Shown here: positions 1 to 4,913 of the stretch, one piece after another | Numbering within the stretch: position 1 is the stretch's first letter | How the letters are laid out: each line of letters begins with the position of its first letter | Assembly (NCBI GenBank): GCA_007127175.1 | Contig: SKZX01000195.1 | Coordinates: forward strand, 1 to 8,608 | DNA length: 8,608 bases | Source of the DNA: Desulfobacterales bacterium | GTDB taxonomy: Bacteria; Desulfobacterota; Desulfobacteria; Desulfobacterales; Desulfosalsimonadaceae | Direction of reading: 5' to 3' | The notes under the pieces: generated by a model | Told to the model about the DNA's origin: nothing | The model's database searches: none | Seen by the model: only the letters and a program-made list of their open reading frames with translations | Translations under genes and position numbers: made by a program

Positions 1-72
1 CCCTGGGGGGGGTTGGCTGCGACCCGGGTGACAGACTGGAAGTCTGTCCCCTGGGGGGGGGTGGCTCCGACC
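1..72. repeat. Pair of 24-bp direct repeats with G-runs, window-edge
   Basis: Positions 1-24 and 49-72 match at 22 of 24 bases. Each copy starts CCCTGG, runs through a G-tract of 8 (5-12) or 9 (53-61), and ends in GACC. The start-to-start distance is 48 bp, and the 24 bp between the copies are mostly a hairpin (30-48). Because copy 1 begins at the first base of the window, this may be the end of a longer tandem array with a 48-bp unit. After position 72 the repeat does not continue in recognisable form. No coding region is seen here. The function is unknown; it could be an intergenic repeat or the tail of an upstream gene's terminator region. Confidence 0.7.
30..48. repeat. Perfect 8-bp inverted repeat (hairpin)
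   Basis: GACAGACT (30-37) and AGTCTGTC (41-48) are exact reverse complements around a 3-base GGA loop. After one mismatch the pairing can extend by two more G-C pairs (27-28 with 50-51). No T-run follows on either strand, since G-tracts flank it, so it does not look like a classical intrinsic terminator. It lies exactly between the two 24-bp direct repeats and is probably part of the same repeated element. Confidence 0.65.
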
Positions 73-94
73 TGGATACGGGACACATAAAGGA

Positions 95-123
95 TTGACA
101 AAACAGGCCGTAACAATTAATAG
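95..123 (+). promoter_or_regulatory. Candidate sigma70-type promoter for the ppiD-like gene
   Basis: A consensus -35 hexamer TTGACA lies at 95-100. A 17-bp spacer leads to TAATAG at 118-123, a weak -10 that matches three of six consensus positions. TAGTAT at 121-126 is a better hexamer but would need a 20-bp spacer. This is the only consensus-like -35 seen upstream of the gene and would leave a leader of roughly 100 nt before the start codon. The -35 is read directly from the sequence; its use as a promoter is inferred. Confidence 0.45.
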
Positions 124-216
124 TATATGCGCATAGAATTGATATTCCCGGCAGCAATTGCCTTACGCAAACGCTCGATACCAACAGTTTTATCAATTAT
201 TTATTAAGAATCACCC

Positions 217-222
217 AAGGGG
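217..222 (+). promoter_or_regulatory. Ribosome binding site choosing the ATG at 232
   Basis: AAGGGG sits nine bases before the ATG at 232 but only three bases before the in-frame TTG at 226. Spacing therefore favours the ATG, and the two extra residues of the TTG form are probably not translated. Confidence 0.55.
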
Positions 223-231
223 TTATTGAAC

Positions 232-2136
232 ATGCTCGATGCAATGCGGAGAAGCGCCCGGTCACTTGGCATGAAGTTCGTCCTGATGATGATTGTATTG
301 ACCTTCGTATTTATGGGCGCAGGCTCTTTTCTCAGCCGCAGTCCTGACGAAATCGCCACCGTCAACGGCGAACCGGTTACTGTTGAGGAATTTCAGCGCA
401 CATATGCCGATATCATGGACAACGTTCGCCGACAGTTCGGCGGCGCCATCGATGACGAGTTTCTGCGGATGCTGAACATTGAACGCCAGGCGCTCAATTC
501 GCTGATTGACAAGAAACTGCTTTTGCAGGTGGCGGATGAGAAATCGCTCACCGTGACGGACGATGCCCTCATAGACGCCGTTGCCCGCACCCCTGCGTTC
601 CAGACAGGCGGCCGTTTTGACCGGGAAAAATATAACATGGTGCTGCAGCAGCACCGGCTTTCCCCCAGGCAATTTGAGACCCTGCAGAAGGAAATGATGC
701 TTGCAGGGCAGATACAGAATTTTGTCACCAATGCCGTAAACGTATCTGAAACTGAAGCACGCGCCTGGTTTGAATGGGAAAACAAAAGCATCGATGTCGC
801 ATATGCGGCGTTTTCGCCGGATGATTTTCAAGATATTGAAATCTCCGGGGATGAAATCCTGGCTTATTATGAGGAAAACAAGGGGAAATATGAAATCCCC
901 CCCAGGAGGCAAGTGCGTTTCGTCGGCTTTTATCCGGAAAATTTTGTTTCTGAAGCCAATGTCTCTGATGAGGAAATCGCCGCCTATTACCAAAGAAACC
1001 AGGACGCCTATAAAACCGAGGAAACCGCAACGGCCAGCCACATCCTGATCCGGGTCCCGGAAAGCCCGGATTCCCGGACAATTGAGGAAAAAAGGCAAAA
1101 AGCGGTTGAACTATATGAAAGAGCGGTTGAAGGGGAAGATTTTGCGGAACTGGCCCGCACCTATTCCGACTGCCCGAGCCGTCAAGAAGGCGGGCATTTG
1201 GGCACTTTCTCAAGACAGGACATGGTAGCACCCTTTTCAGAGAAGGTTTTTTCCCTGTTACCCGGAGAAATCGGTGAACCCGTTCGCACCCGGTTCGGCT
1301 GGCATGTTATCCGCCTCGAAGACTATCAGGCTGAATCCATCATTCCCATCGAAGACGTCGAAGATGAAATCAGAAAAGTGGTGGCCCGGCAAAAAGCAGG
1401 CAATATCGCCTATTCACGGGCAATGGAAATGTATGACATATCCTTTGACGGTGATGACCTGGTGGAAAATGCACAGCGATTTGGATATGACGTAAAAACA
1501 ACCGGTTTTTTCACCCGGGCCCGGGGGCCTGAGAACATACGGAACCCCCAATCATTTGCAGACAAGGCATTTGACCTGGCCATCGGGCAGATCAGCGACA
1601 TCCTTGAAATCAATGAAAAATACTATATTCTGCAGCCTATTGACATTAAGGGTGCAGAGGTCCCGCCGCTGGAAGCGGTAGAATCGGACGTCAAAAATGA
1701 CCTGAAAAAGGAAAAACGCATCAAAGCCGCAAAACAGGCGGCCGATGCCTTTCTGGAAAACGCCCTTAAGGCCGGGTCGTTTACCGGGGCGGCCCAAGAA
1801 GCAGACCAGGCAACAGCCTCGACCGGGTTTTTCACCCGGAACGACCCCGTTCCCGGCATAGGCCGGGCAAATGAATTCACAAGGGCTGCCTTCAGCATCC
1901 GTGAACCCGGGGGGATTCATGAATCACCGCTTCATATTGACGGCCGTTTTTTCGTCATTTCCATAGCCGATCAAAAGATCCCGGAAGAAGATGCATTTAC
2001 AGATCAAAAAACACAGGTCAAGGCCCGCCTGGCCAACATAAAAAGGCAGGAAACATTTGATAAATGGCTGGCAGTCCTGCGGGAAAACAGCGAGATCAAA
2101 ATATCGGACAGGTTTTCACGGCAGTTCATGAATTGA
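232..2136 (+). CDS. ppiD: PpiD-like membrane-anchored periplasmic chaperone / parvulin-type peptidyl-prolyl isomerase
   Basis: The predicted protein has 634 residues, close to the ~620 of E. coli PpiD. A short positively charged N-terminus precedes one membrane helix (about residues 15-34), placing the rest in the periplasm. A SurA/PpiD-type N-terminal chaperone region follows (about 35-180), with the family-typical segment on having a gene-product 'ATVNGEPVT' start. A complete parvulin domain spans about 263-365, with ASHILI, GGHLGTF, MVAPF and FGWHVIRLED blocks. E. coli PpiD is reported to have little isomerase activity; the blocks here look well conserved, but activity cannot be read from sequence. 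The C-terminal part carries two related segments, each beginning TGFFTR (residues 424-429 and 531-536). Family role: helps newly translocated proteins fold near the Sec translocon. ATG 232 was chosen over TTG 226 by ribosome-site spacing. A small zinc-ribbon gene follows 36 bp downstream and is probably cotranscribed. SurA is a less likely identity because the N-terminal helix looks like an uncleaved anchor. Confidence 0.9.
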   Translation: MLDAMRRSARSLGMKFVLMMIVLTFVFMGAGSFLSRSPDEIATVNGEPVTVEEFQRTYADIMDNVRRQFGGAIDDEFLRMLNIERQALNSLIDKKLLLQVADEKSLTVTDDALIDAVARTPAFQTGGRFDREKYNMVLQQHRLSPRQFETLQKEMMLAGQIQNFVTNAVNVSETEARAWFEWENKSIDVAYAAFSPDDFQDIEISGDEILAYYEENKGKYEIPPRRQVRFVGFYPENFVSEANVSDEEIAAYYQRNQDAYKTEETATASHILIRVPESPDSRTIEEKRQKAVELYERAVEGEDFAELARTYSDCPSRQEGGHLGTFSRQDMVAPFSEKVFSLLPGEIGEPVRTRFGWHVIRLEDYQAESIIPIEDVEDEIRKVVARQKAGNIAYSRAMEMYDISFDGDDLVENAQRFGYDVKTTGFFTRARGPENIRNPQSFADKAFDLAIGQISDILEINEKYYILQPIDIKGAEVPPLEAVESDVKNDLKKEKRIKAAKQAADAFLENALKAGSFTGAAQEADQATASTGFFTRNDPVPGIGRANEFTRAAFSIREPGGIHESPLHIDGRFFVISIADQKIPEEDAFTDQKTQVKARLANIKRQETFDKWLAVLRENSEIKISDRFSRQFMN

Positions 2137-2172
2137 TGGAAACCCTTTGCCCTGGAGTACCGGAGAAAAGGA

Positions 2173-2412
2173 ATGGGTTTATTCAAGGATGGTTCCGGCG
2201 ATAAGCCGCAGGAAAAATTTATCGTCAAGCGTTGCCCGGAATGCCATATCAATCTGCCGGTTGATGCCACCCGCTGCCATTCCTGCAAATCCAGGGTCGG
2301 CAGAGTGGACCGGCATGGAAAAGCCAGAAAGGTCATCAACTGGTATTCTTACCTGATCTGTATTGTCGCCTGGGGCGTTTTTATTTTTTACCTTAAATGG
2401 GCGTTTTTCTAA
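2173..2412 (+). CDS. Small zinc-ribbon protein with C-terminal membrane anchor, function unknown
   Basis: This is a 79-residue protein. Two CxxC knuckles (C21/C24 and C35/C38, ten residues between the pairs) form a probable zinc ribbon, here with extra histidines beside each pair (H25, H36). A basic linker (about 40-55) follows, then a single hydrophobic helix (about 57-79) reaching the very end of the chain. This gives a tail-anchored topology with the ribbon most likely in the cytoplasm. GGAG at 2162-2165 lies seven bases before the ATG. The gene begins 36 bp after the ppiD-like gene with no terminator between them, so shared transcription is likely. I do not recognise a characterised family. 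A quality-control, membrane-assembly or redox/metal-sensing role would be guesswork. That it is a real gene rests on the clear motif, helix, ribosome site and tight placement. Confidence 0.8.
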   Translation: MGLFKDGSGDKPQEKFIVKRCPECHINLPVDATRCHSCKSRVGRVDRHGKARKVINWYSYLICIVAWGVFIFYLKWAFF

Positions 2413-2430
2413 AATTCCCACCGGGGGTTT
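2412..2430 (+). terminator. Weak hairpin between convergent genes
   Basis: AAATTCCC (2412-2419) can pair with GGGGGTTT (2423-2430) around a 3-base ACC loop, using two G-U wobbles. It starts at the last base of the zinc-ribbon stop codon and fills most of the 21-bp gap between the two convergent stop codons. No U-run follows, so termination is doubtful. No better terminator is visible between the convergent units. Confidence 0.25.
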
Positions 2431-2433
2431 CAA

Positions 2434-3102
2434 TTACCTGGCCAGCATTGCCCGCATCATATCCCCCGCATTCTCCGCGTGGTCCGCGATGGACCCGATA
2501 ATCTGGGCAAGCTTGATCATGTGGATCACCGTTACCGGGTCGGCTTCAAGCTGAAAAACCTTGCGCAGGAGGGCATATTCCCGCTGGTCCGCCTCATGCT
2601 CCATCTGCCGCATGTTGGTGATGATCGCTTTTACCTTGTTGCGCTGCTTCTCCGAAAAGCTCTTGAAATAAAGCCTTGCCTCGCCGACCATGCGGCTCAG
2701 CTCCTCGGTCGGCTCCACAACCGCGTCCACAAGGAGAAAAAAATCCCTTTCAAGCGACTCCGGTATGCCGGTGTCCGGCCGGTATGAAAGCCAGTTCAGG
2801 GACTCCTGAACGGCATCCAGGACGCTGTCCTGTTCCCGCAAATATCTGAAAAGTTGAAATTTTTCCACCGGCAGCATCACGTTTTTTGGCAGGTGCCCGC
2901 GGATATTCCGTTTAATGTCATCGGCCTCGTGCTCCAGGCGGATCACCTGCTGCCGATGTTCCTCAAAGACCTCGCATCGCGAGGACGCATAGCATTCAAT
3001 GGCCTGCTGGAAAGCCCAGGCGCACTCCTTGACCTTTTCAGCATGTTCCTGAAGCTCATCAAAAGGGGAACGGGTAAACAGAGACAACAACGGAATACGC
3101 AT
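2434..3102 (-). CDS. DUF47 / PhoU-like protein, partner of the PiT phosphate transporter
   Basis: This 222-residue, largely helical soluble protein has the usual length for the DUF47 family (TIGR00153-type, related to PhoU). It carries paired acidic helix motifs expected to bind metal in this fold: LEHEADDIK (about 56-64) and MEHEADQRE (about 167-175). It also has an RxQDSVLDAVQE-like helix (about 90-100) and the C-terminal IADHAENAGDMM signature (205-216). DUF47 proteins are regularly encoded beside PiT transporters and are thought to modulate them from the cytoplasm. Here the start lies 16 bp after the PiT stop codon, on the same strand. A strong AGGAGG ribosome site (3112-3107) sits four bases before the ATG. 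It is cotranscribed with, and downstream of, the transporter gene. Confidence 0.92.
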   Translation of the reverse strand: MRIPLLSLFTRSPFDELQEHAEKVKECAWAFQQAIECYASSRCEVFEEHRQQVIRLEHEADDIKRNIRGHLPKNVMLPVEKFQLFRYLREQDSVLDAVQESLNWLSYRPDTGIPESLERDFFLLVDAVVEPTEELSRMVGEARLYFKSFSEKQRNKVKAIITNMRQMEHEADQREYALLRKVFQLEADPVTVIHMIKLAQIIGSIADHAENAGDMMRAMLAR

Positions 3103-3118
3103 AACGCCTCCTGGTAAT

Positions 3119-4354
3119 TTATATAAACAATTGAATCAAATTGAATACCACCATGCTTGTCAGGGCCGCCACGGGAACGGTTAACACCCAGTATATCATG
3201 ATTCTGAAAACAATGGAAAAATTAACCGCCTCGATCCCGCGCGCAAGCCCTACGCCCATGACGCCGCCTACAGCCGCATGAGAGGTAGAAACCGGCAGCC
3301 CAAGTTTCGACGCCAATAAAACGGTTGTCGCGGCCGCAAAAGTGACGCAATACCCTCGGGAGTTGGTCAGCATGGTAATCCGCTGCCCGACTGTCCGGAT
3401 CACCTTTGCCCCCCCCATGGCGATACCGATGGCAATCCCTACGCCCCCATAAAGAAGGAGATACGTCGGCACGGGCACCTGTGCGGCCACCTCCCCGGTT
3501 CTCGCCAGAAAATACATCAGTGCCAGTGGACCGATGGCATTTGCCACGTCGTTTGCACCGAGTGCGAGTGCCACATAACACGATGTGCCAATCTGGATCG
3601 TGCGAAATATCATTTCCGGATCACGGGAGGCGCCCTCCCTGGCAAAAAGCCTTTCCAAAAGTGCGCGCCCGCCAAAACCGCCCGCAATACCGATGACCGA
3701 AGCAATCAGCAGCGCTGTGATGTCCCCGACGGCCATAGCCGTGCCCATGGGCGTCTTGAACAGGAAAGACATGACCACCACGAATACGGCAGCACCTATA
3801 AACAAGGGAGACAACCTGAGGGCGGCGGCAAAGGCATCGCTGCGAATGAGTACATATTTTATTATGAAATTAAACATGACAAATGCGATTGTCATGCTGA
3901 AAACCGGTGATATGACCCAACTGCCGACAACCGCTCCCAGCACACCCCAGTTTATCACGCCAAACCCACCCGTTGCCAACCCGAATCCCACCATGGACCC
4001 CACAATAGAGTGCGTGGTCGAAATCGGCATGGACATCCATGTGGCAAAAGAAATCCAGAGGGACGCCGAAATCAGCGCCGAAAGCGCGCCGATCATTGCG
4101 ATCCGGGAATCCTCAAATACATTCGGGGATACGATGCCGCCCCGGATTGTATCGGTAACATGCGACCCGATAAAGGTGGCACCGATAATAACAAGAATTC
4201 CAGCGATATAAATGGCCTGCCGGAGGGTGATGGCCTTTGCGCCGACTGCTGCAGCCATGGAATTTGCCACATCGTTTGCGCCGATGTTCCAGGACATGTG
4301 GAAACAAACAATGAACCCCAGGATTAAAAGGACATATTCCATTGGCATACGCAT
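3119..4354 (-). CDS. pit: PiT-family inorganic phosphate transporter
   Basis: This 411-residue, highly hydrophobic inner-membrane protein is a cation-coupled phosphate symporter of the PiT family. The inverted duplication typical of PiT is plain: GANDVANS (25-32) and GANDVANAIGPL (266-277) are the two signature loops. They are matched by the second-half signatures MPISTTHSIVGSMVGFG (109-125) and LPVSTSHAAVGGVMGVG (353-369). Whether it uses protons or sodium cannot be told from sequence. The first ATG (4354) is given as the start, but a GGGG run at 4361-4358 is only three bases away. ATG 4348 (nine bases away) is better spaced, and ATG 4342 is also possible; the difference is at most four residues. 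It is the first gene of a two-gene leftward operon with DUF47. Low-affinity phosphate uptake is the expected role. No pst/pho regulatory genes are in the window. Confidence 0.95.
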   Translation of the reverse strand: MRMPMEYVLLILGFIVCFHMSWNIGANDVANSMAAAVGAKAITLRQAIYIAGILVIIGATFIGSHVTDTIRGGIVSPNVFEDSRIAMIGALSALISASLWISFATWMSMPISTTHSIVGSMVGFGLATGGFGVINWGVLGAVVGSWVISPVFSMTIAFVMFNFIIKYVLIRSDAFAAALRLSPLFIGAAVFVVVMSFLFKTPMGTAMAVGDITALLIASVIGIAGGFGGRALLERLFAREGASRDPEMIFRTIQIGTSCYVALALGANDVANAIGPLALMYFLARTGEVAAQVPVPTYLLLYGGVGIAIGIAMGGAKVIRTVGQRITMLTNSRGYCVTFAAATTVLLASKLGLPVSTSHAAVGGVMGVGLARGIEAVNFSIVFRIMIYWVLTVPVAALTSMVVFNLIQLFI

Positions 4355-4436
4355 TTACCCCGTTATATCGGTATTCCTTCAGAAGCGCACTGAACCCTTT
4401 TTGTGCAACGCCGGTGCTGACCTGCCGGTATCCGTT

Positions 4437-4466
4437 ATTATCCAAAGGCTTTACGGGCAGTGACGA
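4437..4466 (-). promoter_or_regulatory. Possible leftward promoter for pit-DUF47
   Basis: On the minus strand, TCGTCA (4466-4461) and GATAAT (4442-4437) are separated by 18 bp. They match the -35 and -10 consensus at four and five of six positions. The implied transcript would have a leader of about 75 nt before the PiT start. This is only the best match found by eye in the region. Confidence 0.25.
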
Positions 4467-4634
4467 CCCCCGATAAACGCTTTGTTGTTTGTTTTGCTCA
4501 ATACCATACGGCCCATGATCCCGCAAGGAATAAAATAATCGCCGAAATACCGCGTTTCTGGGTAAAAAGCTGAAAAAATACCCGACCCGATCGACTGAAA
4601 CGGTTCAGAAGCACTCGCCGACCAAAAAAGGTTG

Positions 4635-4651
4635 GGCTTGACTGTCAAGCC
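4635..4651. repeat. Perfect 7-bp dyad (GGCTTGA / TCAAGCC)
   Basis: GGCTTGA (4635-4641) and TCAAGCC (4645-4651) are exact reverse complements around CTG. On the minus strand six T residues (4629-4624) follow after five bases, so it resembles a weak leftward terminator. On the plus strand a T5 run occurs 13 bases downstream. The core also holds TTGACT (4638-4643), which with TACTTT (4661-4666) and a 17-bp spacer could be a weak rightward promoter. Operator, terminator and chance remain open. Confidence 0.5.
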
Positions 4652-4729
4652 TGCAGAGATTACTTTTTGCTTCATTGGCCCGCTTAACTAAGGGCATGAT
4701 TAATGTCTGAAATTGACGCATTCATAAAC

Positions 4730-4877
4730 AGTCACTTTGGAACGGCAAAGAAAAAAGTTCAAGATCAAGGCACGAGCAATTTTTGAAGAATTGATAGTAC
4801 TTATGTGTACGTGAGATTCTTCAAAGATTGCCCGCAACGCAGATATTGAACGTTTACGAAGCCGTCTGAAACGGACT
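4730..4877. repeat. Large imperfect palindrome (~148 bp), REP/MITE-like element
   Basis: The two 62-bp arms (4730-4791 and 4816-4877) are symmetric about 4803.5, with identical outer tips (AGTC / GACT). The inner 16 bases match at 15 positions: GCAATTTTTGAAGAAT (4776-4791) against the complement of ATTCTTCAAAGATTGC (4816-4831), and the one mismatch is a T-G wobble. Further out, GTTCAAGATC (4757-4766) matches the complement of 4842-4851 at nine of ten, and ACGGC (4742-4746) matches GCCGT (4861-4865). About 42 of 62 arm positions match overall, with two compensating single-base gaps. The 24-bp centre holds a small nested GTAC/GTAC stem (4797-4800, 4807-4810). There is no open reading frame and no T-run. 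From memory, similar palindromes with a TTCGTAAA...TTCAATATCTGCGTTGC-type arm are common between genes in Desulfobacterota; this has not been checked. A non-autonomous mobile palindrome is the best guess. Confidence 0.75.
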
Positions 4878-4913
4878 TTACGGGTTCATAATAATTATTC
4901 ATACGGATTTGCC

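Larger units (their letters stand above)
4355..4913. other. 559-bp divergent intergenic region
   Basis: This spacer separates the leftward phosphate operon from the rightward protease gene and is far longer than any other gap in the window (16-36 bp within operons, 21 bp between convergent genes). It contains a weak leftward promoter candidate (4437-4466), a perfect 7-bp dyad (4635-4651) and a large imperfect palindrome (4730-4877). The AT-rich last 36 bp (4878-4913) include CATAAT at 4887-4892, a possible -10 for the protease gene without a recognisable -35. A weak GGA ribosome site lies at 4905-4907. I found no convincing coding region, tRNA or riboswitch here. Confidence 0.8.

Noticed and set aside
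1..72. CRISPR array at the left edge
   Set aside because: Only two copies of a 24-bp unit are visible, the repeat is dominated by a G-run, and the 'spacer' is itself a perfect hairpin. No cas gene is present in the window.
139..167. Second promoter candidate (TTGATA at 139-144) before the ppiD-like gene
   Set aside because: At a 17-bp spacing the downstream hexamer is CTTACG, which does not resemble a -10 element.
262..1098. Minus-strand open frame (278 codons) opposite the ppiD-like gene
   Set aside because: It is antisense to a clear SurA/PpiD coding region, shows no domain, and has no ribosome site or neighbour in the same direction.
3585..4211. Plus-strand open frame (208 codons) opposite the PiT gene
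   Set aside because: It mirrors the highly conserved PiT sequence and has no family match that I can recognise; it is a shadow of the hydrophobic codons.
4642..4656. Possible Pho box (CTGTCA followed by CTGCAG) upstream of the phosphate operon
   Set aside because: A Pho box needs two CTGTCA-like repeats 11 bp apart. Here the second half is poor and starts nine bases after the first, so PhoB control is not supported.
4776..4831. Inner stem of the palindrome as an intrinsic terminator
   Set aside because: The stem is AT-rich, the loop is 24 bases long, and no T-run follows on either strand. No gene ends immediately upstream on the plus strand either.
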